Part shown: in pieces, positions 1 through 7,294 of the stretch | Layout: each line of letters begins with the position of its first letter | How positions within the stretch are numbered: position 1 is the first letter of the stretch | Assembly (NCBI RefSeq): GCF_002975205.1 | Contig: NZ_PCOC01000002.1 | Location: 186,001-250,000 of the forward strand | Length of the DNA stretch: 64,000 nt | Direction of reading: 5' to 3' | DNA from: Ochrobactrum vermis | Lineage (GTDB): Bacteria > Pseudomonadota > Alphaproteobacteria > Rhizobiales > Rhizobiaceae | Notes under the pieces: generated by a model | Databases searched by the model: none | What the model was told of the DNA's origin: nothing | Seen by the model: the letters and a program-made list of their open reading frames with translations, nothing else | Program-made: the position numbers and the translations under genes

Positions 1-266
1 ACGCGACGGTTTGCTCTGCCAGGAATGACGGGTTCGATATTGCGGCTGGCAAGATCATTACGAATAGCATCCGCATCGTAGCCCTTATCAGCAAGGAGCG
101 CCTGTGGCGCTTGCTCGGGTAAGCTGATCAATGTGTCATAAGCCTTGCAATCTGCTGTCTCGCCAACCGTTAGGTGGAAGGCAAGCGGTCTTCCTCTGGC
201 ATCAGCCAGACAGTGAAGTTTACTGGTGAACCCGCCCCGCGAGCGGCCAAGAGCGCGTCGATGAAT
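1..266 (-). CDS. IS5-family transposase, second frame (orfB), partial
   Basis: The -1 frame after the A/G run continues the transposase: GRSRGGFTSKLHCLADARGR followed by ADKGYDADAIR, the segment carrying the second catalytic Asp of IS5-type enzymes. The C-terminal third, with the catalytic Glu, lies outside the window. It is not a separate protein but the downstream half of a frameshift-produced transposase. Confidence 0.75.
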   Translation of the reverse strand, partial: MHRRALGRSRGGFTSKLHCLADARGRPLAFHLTVGETADCKAYDTLISLPEQAPQALLADKGYDADAIRNDLASRNIEPVIPGRANRR

Positions 267-604
267 CCCCCTTTTCCACCCGCTGCCGAAATATGGGCGC
301 GAACCGTGGTGCTATCGATGCTGTAGTGGCCACTGTCAGCCATGATCTCAGCAAGGGTGACTGAAACGGCCTCCCAGACCCCGGCTTCGCTCCAGCGCCG
401 AAAGCGTCGATAGACCGTATTCCAATTGCCGTATTTGGGTGGAACATCCCGCCACGGCGTACCGCAACGAAGTCTCCAAAGTATGCCGTTGATGATTGCA
501 CGATTTTGCTCCGGACGACGCCCCCGTCCCCGATTGACGGCTTCAATCGGAAGCAAATCCTTCAAGACACGCCATTCGGATTCGCTCAGATCGCCTCGGC
601 TCAT
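170..604 (-). CDS. IS5-family transposase, first frame (orfA)
   Basis: This is the N-terminal half of an IS427-group DDE transposase. It shows the DUF4096-like start MSRGDLSESEWRVLKDLLP and, further on, the first catalytic Asp region (YSIDSTTVRAH). The start is taken at the second Met (604) rather than 634 because the family begins with MSRG. The frame runs on after the homology ends: about residue 112 the coding moves into the -1 frame at the run AAAAGGGGG (267-275 on the plus strand as its complement), as in other IS427 elements where a -1 frameshift makes the full enzyme. Confident as transposase; whether the frameshift is functional is inference. Confidence 0.85.
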   Translation of the reverse strand: MSRGDLSESEWRVLKDLLPIEAVNRGRGRRPEQNRAIINGILWRLRCGTPWRDVPPKYGNWNTVYRRFRRWSEAGVWEAVSVTLAEIMADSGHYSIDSTTVRAHISAAGGKGGFIDALLAARGAGSPVNFTVWLMPEEDRLPST

Positions 605-799
605 AACTGCCTCCAAAAAGCAGTCTTGAATCAAGCTTCGATCAATACGTCAACCAATTCGTCCACGCTGCCTAGCACCCCACCGCCACCTCGGCCTGAA
701 GCGGCATTTCACTGCAATCGTTTCAACGAACTTCGATCATCGTGCCATCAGAATGAGGTGCCCAAATTTTTCGTGAAACAATTAAACGTAGTTATGTTC

Positions 800-990
800 G
801 GTTCCGTTGCAAAAATTTGTCCAGCGAAAAGCGCGCCCTAGTTCTGGTCGACGTCATGCCGCGAGCGTTGCTAATAGTTGCTTGAGCAAAAGTGCTCACG
901 CTGATTTTGAATATACCTGTTGCATGCGCATCATGTGTGTGAACAAGTTGAACACCAGCCAAAGTAATACTGGCAACGGTTTCTGACATG
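800..990 (-). mobile_element. Highly degraded IS6-family remnant (one terminal repeat)
   Basis: The sequence at 800 (GGTTCCGTTGCAAAAATTT) is an IS6-type terminal repeat. It aligns with the start of the better preserved IS6 element at 5605 (GGTTCTGTTGCAAAATTTTT). Similarity continues inward in patches (ATGCCGCGAGC at 856; CACCAGCCAAA near 953), with several gaps. No transposase frame survives. Homology was judged by eye, so the inner boundary is approximate. Confidence 0.5.
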
Positions 991-1082
991 AAGCCGAGCA
1001 TGGATCTTAACCGGTACTCCCGACAGCACGTCCACAAAACTAAGTGGCAACCTGTAAGCGGATTGTACTAAAAACAATTATC

Positions 1083-1526
1083 TCATTCTCCAGCCCGATC
1101 CGTTCGGATCTGCCGTAACATGTTTCGTCCCGCGAGAAGTAACTCGTACAGGAATGCAACGAGAGACAGTATAAGCGAGACGATGGCGCCTCCAAAGAAC
1201 CAGAAGAGATTTTCTTGACGGAGCCCGATCGAAAGAGCTCCAGCGAGAAGATTCAACGTTGCCGCGCCCGTGCAAACACCGGCGATGACCCCCAGCGCCA
1301 CGGCAATCTCGAGGGCAAGCGTCCGCCGCCGTAGATAGGCGAGCTGCATGCGCGATGTTTCACTTTGCTCGAACCTGTCAGAGACCTCATTGAGGCGATC
1401 TGACACTCTCCCAAGACGCGTTGTGTAGATGTTCACGAAGCCCGCCGTGCCCGCTAATAGAAAGACAGGAGCAAGCGACGTTTGTATGACGGAAGCAAAA
1501 TCAGTAATGACAGGAGGCGTATTCAT
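1083..1526 (-). CDS. DUF2721-type membrane protein
   Basis: A 147-residue inner-membrane protein of unknown function. The first hydrophobic stretch (residues about 8-27, VIQTSLAPVFLLAGTAGFVN) is followed by the family signature of Asn/Arg-rich helix (TRLGRVSDRLNEV), a charged coiled-coil-like segment, and two further membrane helices near 70-95 and 103-127. This layout is typical of DUF2721 proteins. The start at 1526 is preferred over the longer frame beginning at 1751 because GAGGG sits 8 bases upstream and homology begins there. Nothing nearby hints at a role. Confidence 0.7.
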   Translation of the reverse strand: MNTPPVITDFASVIQTSLAPVFLLAGTAGFVNIYTTRLGRVSDRLNEVSDRFEQSETSRMQLAYLRRRTLALEIAVALGVIAGVCTGAATLNLLAGALSIGLRQENLFWFFGGAIVSLILSLVAFLYELLLAGRNMLRQIRTDRAGE

Positions 1527-1879
1527 CAGGACCCTCAAGTAGACTTTGACGCGACCAAAATAATCAACTGCGCCGGGCGTAACAATGGGGCCTTGATCCG
1601 GCATTGCCTCCCGAACCGCCGACAATGAGAACGACGGGAACCGCTGCGTCTGTAGCTCCCATGTTCCCCTAACTCCCCAATGTGCCGCGGAGATTTTCTG
1701 TGACCGTAGCGCGGCAGCGTCGAACACCAGCATGGACGCAAACAGAAGCATGATGAACGCCTAGGGAATGATCGCATTTTCAGGACTTGGAATGCGACCA
1801 ATACCGGCTGGTTGACGCCGCCAGCGTCACGCCAATCGCAGAAATCGCACAGACACGGGCGTCGCAAGCGTTCCGACTG
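1527..1879. other. No supported gene
   Basis: A 353-base gap. The minus frame of the DUF2721 gene stays open to 1751, and another minus frame around 1774-1865 reads like a hydrophobic segment, so eroded coding sequence is possible. I cannot assign either to a family or give a credible start. Confidence 0.3.
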
Positions 1880-2129
1880 TTATCTCTTCGTATGATATTC
1901 CCAGTGGATCGCTATCGCGGGGATCAGAAACAGGACCACGTTTAGAACCTTCCAAAACCCGATGATGTTAGCCATGTACATTTGTGTTTGATCGGCGCTG
2001 AAGTTAAAAAAATTGAACATCAGGCTTGCTGTGACGCCGCTGAGGGACATCAGCCAGGCACAGATAATGACCAACAAATTGATGAAGAAGGCTTAGCAGG
2101 ATGTTTCTGATTCTAAGCGGCGTTTCCAT
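1880..2129 (-). pseudogene. Small two-helix membrane protein gene with a frameshift
   Basis: From ATG at 2129 the frame reads METPLRIRNILL and is preceded by a strong AGGAAGGAG ribosome site 7 bases upstream. It is the only good start here. The homogeneous downstream frame (AFFINLLVIICAWLMS... to HWEYHTKR at 1880) is in another phase. Removing one A from the CTAAG at about 2093-2096 joins both halves into one ~82-residue protein with two membrane helices. I infer a single-base insertion, either real decay or a sequencing error. An alternative is a shorter protein from TTG at 2077 with no ribosome site. Family not recognised. Confidence 0.5.
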
Positions 2130-2499
2130 CGAAATGCTCCTTCCTCAGAGAGATGGCGTTACTGGATTATTCCGCATGAAAGTTCTGATTATAGCGTAAC
2201 CCATGCGCTTTCCCGCTGGGTTTCTTCAAATGTTTATGCTGGACACAATAATGCCTTCTCGCGGGTTGTTTCGCGAATTCCAAGCTCAGCGCTGAAGTTT
2301 GATCCGGCATAGCGCTGTCGTCGAATGGCTAATAGGGTCTCGCGATCGTTTCATGCAGCAGATGCTCGACTATTCAACGATATTGCAAGGTGCGGGCGGC
2401 CGTATCCTCGCATGCAGCCCTCGCACAAGCTTCCTGCTACCACAAATGTCGCGGAAATCGAACGCCGGAGCCGCATTTTAATCGCGCTTTTTGTGTCAA
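2130..2499. other. No supported gene
   Basis: A 370-base gap between the frameshifted membrane gene and the LysR gene. The short open frames on the plus strand overlap each other, lack ribosome sites and continue antisense into the LysR gene. I see no repeat, RNA gene or clear terminator. Confidence 0.4.
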
Positions 2500-3360
2500 C
2501 TATGTATTTAGCTTCGGCCTGTTGGCGGTAATCCAGTCGATGACAGAACGTGTGAGTAGCATATTCTCTTCTGACAGCCCGGGCCTGATGTGGGCGACGA
2601 ATTCAACGTCGGGCAACAACGGCAGTAGCTCATTGGCGTCTGCCGTTTGCAATTTTGCGGGGATAGAACTGGAGTTCAGTGGAGTGACCGCGAGGCCAGC
2701 CGCAACCAAAGCCGTCAAACTGCCCAGACTGGGACTGATGCTGGCTATCCGCCATTTGCTGTTTTTCGCGGCAAGTCCGGCAAGGGCAGCATCCCGGTAG
2801 GGGCACGGTTCGGGAAACACGGCGAGCGGAATGAGTGTTCCGGCTTCGACGAGGGTCTTTCCGACTGCCCATTTTAGTGGCTCACTCCAAAGATGGGTAC
2901 CGGACTGGTCACCCCGACACCGACAGCCGATGGCCAAGTCGAGTTCACCTTTCTCCATCGTTTCCAGCAAAGAGGCTGTATTAGAAATCTGTATTTCCAG
3001 CGTCCGCTCCGAACGGGAGTTCTGAAACCTTTTCAACACTGATGGCAACCATGTGCTCGTCAAGTCATCAGATGCACCTATGCGCAAATGAAACGCGTTG
3101 GTGCTTCCTTTCATAAGGATCCGCGCTTCCTCACTCAGGCGCAAGATCGCCTTTGCATAACCCAACAGCGCTTGCCCCTGCGGGGTCAGCGCAACCGTGC
3201 GGGTATTGCGTTCGAAAAGGACGCTTCCCGCCTGTTCCTCTAGCCGGCGGATATGTGCGCTGACGGCGGATTGCGTCAAGTTCAGTTGCTGCCCCGCCCT
3301 TGTAAAACTCGATACGCCAGCGACTGCCTCAAAGGTCCGCAACAGCACGATATCGAACAT
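2500..3360 (-). CDS. LysR-family transcriptional regulator
   Basis: A 286-residue LysR-type regulator. The N-terminal winged helix is clear (MFDIVLLRTFEAVAG, then TRAGQQLNLTQSAVSAHIRR LEEQAG in the HTH at residues about 15-45), followed by a LysR substrate-binding domain. The start at 3360 is chosen over 3534 because it is where the family begins and GAGGTG lies 6 bases upstream. It is divergent from a LysE-type exporter gene at 3464, with 103 bases between them. LysR/LysE pairs of this layout usually mean effector-dependent control of export, which is the likely role; the effector is unknown. Confidence 0.9.
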   Translation of the reverse strand: MFDIVLLRTFEAVAGVSSFTRAGQQLNLTQSAVSAHIRRLEEQAGSVLFERNTRTVALTPQGQALLGYAKAILRLSEEARILMKGSTNAFHLRIGASDDLTSTWLPSVLKRFQNSRSERTLEIQISNTASLLETMEKGELDLAIGCRCRGDQSGTHLWSEPLKWAVGKTLVEAGTLIPLAVFPEPCPYRDAALAGLAAKNSKWRIASISPSLGSLTALVAAGLAVTPLNSSSIPAKLQTADANELLPLLPDVEFVAHIRPGLSEENMLLTRSVIDWITANRPKLNT

Positions 3361-3372
3361 TGTTTCACCTCG

Positions 3373-3414
3373 GATCATGATTAATAGCATGATGATAAAT
3401 CGTTTCTCATGATC
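3373..3414. promoter_or_regulatory. Candidate LysR operator between lysR and exporter
   Basis: Perfect inverted arms GATCATGA (3373-3380) and TCATGATC (3407-3414) flank an AT-rich centre that also contains a direct CATGAT repeat. The site lies between the two divergent start codons, where a LysR regulator is expected to bind. No experimental support is visible. Confidence 0.45.
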
Positions 3415-3463
3415 AATAAAGTTTGGTTGACTCTGCCTCGGCGGGAGATGGGAGGTCAGTAGT

Positions 3464-4078
3464 ATGTTGCTGGAAACCTGGATACCGTTCTTTCTTGCCA
3501 CACTGGCTTTCGCATTCATGCCGGGCCCAGCCATTCTGTATATGTCGGCGCAGACTCTGGCTTACGGGCACAGGGCCGGTTTGATGGCAGCCCTCGGCAT
3601 CCATATCGGATGCTATATCCATATAGTGGCGGCAGCTGTGGGATTGGCTGTGCTGCTCGACAATGCGCCTGCGCTCTACTCGTTCGTCCGGATGGCCGGA
3701 GCGCTCTATATGTTATGGCTGGGTGGAAGGATGATCTTTCCTGGCGCGCAGCAAGAAACTAAAGCTCCGACGCAGCACAGAAGCGTTCTGCGCGACAGTA
3801 TAGTGGTCGAGGTTCTCAATCCGAAGACCGCGTTATTTTTTCTGACGTTCCTGCCCCAGTTTGTGGATCCGCAAGGACCGATGCCAAGCTGGCTTCAGTT
3901 CCTGCTGCTGGGCATTATCGTCAACGGTGCATTTTCGCTCGGCGATCTTGCCTCGATTGGTATTGCGTCTTTTGCCTCGCCGTTTGTTTCCTGTTTCGGC
4001 TCCAGGATTTGGGTTTCGAGGGTCAGTGGCGCTATCCTGGTCGGACTTAGTGCTGCGATCATGGTGCATGTTATTTGA
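3464..4078 (+). CDS. LysE/RhtB-family amino-acid exporter
   Basis: A 204-residue inner-membrane efflux protein of the LysE superfamily, which exports amino acids or their derivatives using the proton gradient. Visible signatures are the N-terminal helix with FMPGPAILYM (residues about 18-27), the GHRAGLMAALGIHIG segment after it, and the NPKTALFFLTFLPQFV motif in the fourth helix region (about 121-136). Six hydrophobic segments fit the family, and the length is normal. GGGAGATGGGAGG lies just upstream of the start. It is divergent from the LysR gene, which probably controls it. The substrate cannot be read from the sequence. Confidence 0.88.
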   Translation: MLLETWIPFFLATLAFAFMPGPAILYMSAQTLAYGHRAGLMAALGIHIGCYIHIVAAAVGLAVLLDNAPALYSFVRMAGALYMLWLGGRMIFPGAQQETKAPTQHRSVLRDSIVVEVLNPKTALFFLTFLPQFVDPQGPMPSWLQFLLLGIIVNGAFSLGDLASIGIASFASPFVSCFGSRIWVSRVSGAILVGLSAAIMVHVI

Positions 4079-4115
4079 GAGCCCTCGTCCATCAATTGCG
4101 ACACCGAGGTGAGAA

Positions 4116-4520
4116 ATGCCGAGCTTTCTGATGAAATTCTTTGCCGTAACCTTGTCCATCTTACTCGCAGGCTGGCTCGTTACTGCATCGACCCGTAAGT
4201 GGAAGGTCTACACCAACGCGCGCTTCGGCTATTCTATTTGCTATCCGGCCGATCTTCTGACCGGCCATCTGGAGGCCGACAATGGCGACGGCCGCCTGAA
4301 CAACAGAGTTGAAAACGCACACCGCCAGACCAGGAAGCGAGAGAAGATCATGGGGCGGTTCAAATCGCCACGCCAAGCACAGCGCTTCCTGTCAGCCCAC
4401 GATCCGATAAATACCGTCTTTCGCCCCCGCCGGTACAACCTCTCAGCCCGCTCCTGGCGAGACGCCAGGGCAGATGCCTTCTGCCTGTGGTCCAACTACA
4501 CTGCAGAAATGACTGCTTGA
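4116..4520 (+). pseudogene. Chimeric ORF: exported-protein N-terminus fused to IS6-type transposase C-terminus
   Basis: Residues 1-60 look like the start of an exported protein: a hydrophobic segment (FFAVTLSILLAGWLV) followed by ARFGYSICYPADLL and EADNGDGR. From residue about 61 the same frame changes to the C-terminal end of an IS6-family DDE transposase (NNRVENAHRQTRKREKIMGRF, then SPRQAQRFLSAHDPINTVF and the RADAF end). The catalytic Glu region of the transposase is present but the rest is missing. The join at about 4298 probably marks an IS-mediated deletion that truncated the host gene. A product could be made, but a functional protein is unlikely. Confidence 0.65.
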
Positions 4521-4643
4521 AGAAGCAGCCGCCGCGCCGCCTTGCAACCAATTACAAACAACTTGGCAATACCCTAAAGACCAGTCGAGTTTTCGGACCA
4601 AGTGGCCCGGAAAATTTGCAAGATTATCACGAGCCAGCGAAGC

Positions 4644-4880
4644 TTACCTGGTTGCCTTATATTCCTGCATTCTTTCAATTTCGCGAATGAACTGCTCCGC
4701 ATATTGAGCTGTATTCTTATAATTCTGCTCATCTGCACCAAGAGTGTGATGGCGGGTAAACACGGCTTTCAAGCGATCCAGAAACCGGGGCTCGGTCTCA
4801 GCCAGATGGCCGATAAGAACCTGAAGTATCTGTTCATGAGCCAGAACCTTCCGTTCCAGTGCGGTCGTATCATTTGTCAT
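4644..4880 (-). CDS. Small hypothetical protein, helical
   Basis: A 78-residue protein beginning MTNDTTALERKVLAHEQILQ. It is predicted to be mostly helical and charged, with no signal peptide or membrane segment. The start at 4880 is chosen over the upstream frame (4943) because the latter is Arg-rich and unlike the rest. The start overlaps the end of the next upstream gene (4870-5103) by 11 bases, suggesting co-transcription. I do not recognise the family; it reads like a conserved small protein. Confidence 0.55.
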   Translation of the reverse strand: MTNDTTALERKVLAHEQILQVLIGHLAETEPRFLDRLKAVFTRHHTLGADEQNYKNTAQYAEQFIREIERMQEYKATR

Positions 4881-5103
4881 TGACTTCGCTCCCTGTCGAC
4901 AGATGACGTGCCGAACGCGACCGGGAAAAGCCACCGCACGCACGCCGCAAGATGTTTGCCAGCCTGGTCCAGTCCCGGGAGGGTGAGTTCATCTGTCGAT
5001 GAGCATTTCTAAGGTCGCCTTTGCTTGCTGCCTGATCCTCTTCGTGGCGCGGACGTACTGGATTATTTTGTTCCGGAATTTTGGGTGGACGCTCCTTTTT
5101 CAT
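4870..5103 (-). CDS. Small hypothetical charged protein
   Basis: A 77-residue, very polar reading frame (MKKERPPKIPEQNNPVRP...). GGAGG lies 5 bases before the ATG at 5103, the main reason to accept it. The N-terminal 38 residues look like a genuine soluble protein; the C-terminal half is Arg/Ser-rich and may be less constrained. It overlaps the start of the downstream gene at 4880. Function unknown. Confidence 0.42.
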   Translation of the reverse strand: MKKERPPKIPEQNNPVRPRHEEDQAASKGDLRNAHRQMNSPSRDWTRLANILRRACGGFSRSRSARHLSTGSEVNDK

Positions 5104-5137
5104 ATCAGCCTCCAGCTATTCTATGCTTGCTGTCGCT

Positions 5138-5488
5138 CTAAAGCGCTTTCGCAAGCTCATTGCTGCACGCTATTGCGAGCGCAGCATTCGGTTGCTCTGT
5201 TCCCAGCGGGGTGGCCCAGCCTGATTTTTCGAAAAGCGTCCGGCGCGAGTAAGATGGCGCAACTTTATATTCCGCCAGTATGCTTGTAGCTTTTGGATCA
5301 TTTTTCGATTTCTCCAGGCAATATGGCGTAAGCGCGACCGCTACACCGTCGGACATACCGGACGCGATCAGACGTTCTGACGCCCCTCCCGTCACCCATC
5401 CGCCGACGGTAAAGCCAACAGCCATTGTTGTAATCGCGCCAACCAGCGCTCCGCCAAGTGCGGATTTTATCCATTGTGCATTGTTCAT
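5138..5488 (-). CDS. Hypothetical protein with N-terminal membrane anchor
   Basis: A 116-residue protein with one glycine-rich hydrophobic helix at residues about 10-32 (SALGGALVGAITTMAVGFTV), probably an uncleaved anchor, followed by a compact domain with two Cys (CLEKSKNDPKA and IACSNELA). The residue pattern looks like a conserved coding gene rather than a shadow frame. The upstream ribosome site is weak. It lies in the same orientation as the two small genes below it. Function unknown. Confidence 0.6.
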   Translation of the reverse strand: MNNAQWIKSALGGALVGAITTMAVGFTVGGWVTGGASERLIASGMSDGVAVALTPYCLEKSKNDPKATSILAEYKVAPSYSRRTLFEKSGWATPLGTEQPNAALAIACSNELAKAL

Positions 5489-5604
5489 GGTGGTATCCGA
5501 TCTTCAACGATCGAACGCGCCCGATTGCGCGTTATGAATGCATTCTACCACGGCTGTAGGTAATGCGTTCATGAATTCACAAGCTGGGCAGAGCCTTCGC
5601 GTGC

Positions 5605-6254
5605 GGTTCTGTTGCAAAATTTTTAGCCGTTTCAAAGCGGCCTTATTTCTGGACAACTTATGCCGCGAGCTCGGCAAAGACTTCGAATGGCGAGCGGTTG
5701 TCGTTTGCAAGTTGCTGCGCCCGTAATCTTCAGGATATTTTTTATAGCCTGCGCACCAGCCAAATTAGCTCCACTTTTATCAATGATAATCTTGTTCGGA
5801 ATGCCGTTGTTTGCAATAGCCTTTTTAAAGAAACGCCGTGCAGCGCCAAGGTTTCGGCGCTCGGAGAGCATAAAATCAAGGGTTTGGCCATCACGATCAG
5901 CGGCCCGGTACTGATACGTCCATTTCCCTTTGACCTTTATATAGGTCACATCAACACGCCAAGAGCCAAGTATTGGGCGTTTACGGATTTATGCCTGAGC
6001 GGCAATCTGAGGTGAGTATTTAACACCCCACCGGTTCAATGTTGCATGGTCGAGCTCCACACCACGTTCAGCCATTATCTCCTGAAGATCACGATACGAA
6101 ACTGAATAACGAACGTAAAAGAAAACGGCATACAGGATCACACTTTTAGGGAAATGAGCTCCTTTGAAATCAATCGACATTGCCCTTCACCTCACTCAAT
6201 TATGCCGTTGATCCGAATTTAGTTCTGAAGAAGTGAAAATTTTGCGACAAAGCC
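5605..6254 (-). mobile_element. IS6-family element, internally deleted
   Basis: Both terminal repeats are visible: GGTTCTGTTGCAAAATTTTT at 5605 and, reversed, GGCTTTGTCGCAAAATTTTC ending at 6254. The element is 650 bp, shorter than usual for the family (about 0.8 kb), because the transposase C-terminal region is missing. The right end sits directly against the integrase pseudogene at 6255, so this insertion probably removed that gene's 5' end. Confidence 0.75.
5632..6180 (-). pseudogene. IS6-family transposase, broken
   Basis: The reverse strand starts MSIDFKGAHFPKSVILYAVF with the family HTH-like segment (SYRDLQEIMAERGVELDH). It then meets an in-frame TAA at about 5989 where functional IS6 enzymes read through into RKRPILGSWRVD. 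After the stop the same frame resumes with TYIKVKGKWTYQYRAADRDG (first catalytic Asp region just before it) and DKSGAN (second Asp). The segment with the catalytic Glu is gone, replaced by about 25 unrelated residues. Nonsense mutation plus deletion make it inactive. Confidence 0.75.
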
Positions 6255-7154
6255 ACCGGTAGCCCCTTCCCGGCCCCCGAAGTCCTGTTGCTGAAATTCG
6301 TTGCCCATCATTTGTGGCGGCCGCAGCAGCGCGAGATCGAGCCCGGTCACGGCATGCCGGCTAGCGTGGAAGACGAATTGCGCCAACAAGGTTTTTTGCG
6401 TGTGTCCGGACCGCATGCGCCGGCCACAGTCCGCCGTCGGCTTGCCAACTGATCAACGCTGACCCGCTGGCGTGGTCTGGAGGGTGCGTTTTCGTCACCG
6501 GCCGTCAAATCAGCCATCCGCCTCGCCGCCCATGCCATCAACCGGCCGTGAGGCCGCAAGAGTGCCAATGCCGTCACCGGCGACATTTTGGGCAAACTGC
6601 TCGCGACCTGTGCCGGCGACGATCTGACCGCGATACGCGACCGGGCCATTCTGATGATGGCGTTAGCCTCCGGCGGGCGCCGTCGCAGCGAAGTTGCTGG
6701 ATTGCGAACCGAACAACTCGCCAGACAGCCGCCGGTCACCGACGAGAATGGCTCTCCCCTCCTCTCGCTTGGCATTCATCTTGGCCGCACTAAAACCAGC
6801 AGCGACGATCTAGACGAAATCGTTTATCTTACTGGCCGTCCCGGCGAAGCCCTTACCCGTTGGCTGGATGCGGCGAAGCTAGACAAGGGCAGCGTGTTTC
6901 GAAAAGTCGATCGATGGGGCAATGTTTCGGCGCGTGCGCTGGAACCGAGCGCCGTCAACCGGATTGTCAAGCAGCGCGCGCAAATGGCTGGCCTCAACGC
7001 GAATGAATTTTCGGCCCATGGTCTGCGTTCCGGCTATCTCACCGAAGCGATGGAACAATCCCGCCATCACTCCGTACAGCAGGCGTCCGGCTACTACAAA
7101 CAATGCAAAACGGCGCAACGGGCGAGCGTCAAGGCTTTTGTTATAAAAAGTTGA
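6255..7154 (+). pseudogene. Tyrosine recombinase (phage-type integrase), decayed
   Basis: One frame carries an integrase from ATGSPFPAPEVLLLKFVAHH at the IS6 boundary to VKAFVIKS at 7154. It has two in-frame TGA stops, at 6450-6452 (in the position of a Trp) and 6549-6551. The C-terminal catalytic domain survives as an open frame from 6588. It keeps the first Arg (SGGRRRSEVAGL), the Lys region (LGRTKTSSDD), HGLRSGYL, a His (SRHHSVQQ) and the Tyr (ASGYY). About nine residues usually found between LTEA and MEQSRH appear to be missing. The 5' end is lost at the IS6 element. It probably once drove integration of a mobile island. Confidence 0.75.
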
Positions 7155-7294
7155 TGATCCAACTTCCTTGGGCTTCATTAATAGTGAATATCCGCTATGC
7201 GTTTATTTTCCAGCGCATCGATGAACCGGTGCCAATATAAAATTTTTTAATCTATAAAGCTGCAACGCAGTGGTTTACTGCGTCTCAGGGGGCA

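Larger units (their letters stand above)
1..671 (-). mobile_element. IS5-family (IS427-group) element, cut by the window edge
   Basis: The reverse strand encodes an IS427-type transposase in two overlapping frames. The outer end is placed at about 671 because GTCCACGCTGC followed by CTAG (660-675) closely matches the right end of the second IS427-type element in this window (28952-28967, GTCCACACGGC then CTAG). Only the 5' part of the element lies in the window, so the other terminal repeat and any target duplication cannot be seen. Confidence 0.8.
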
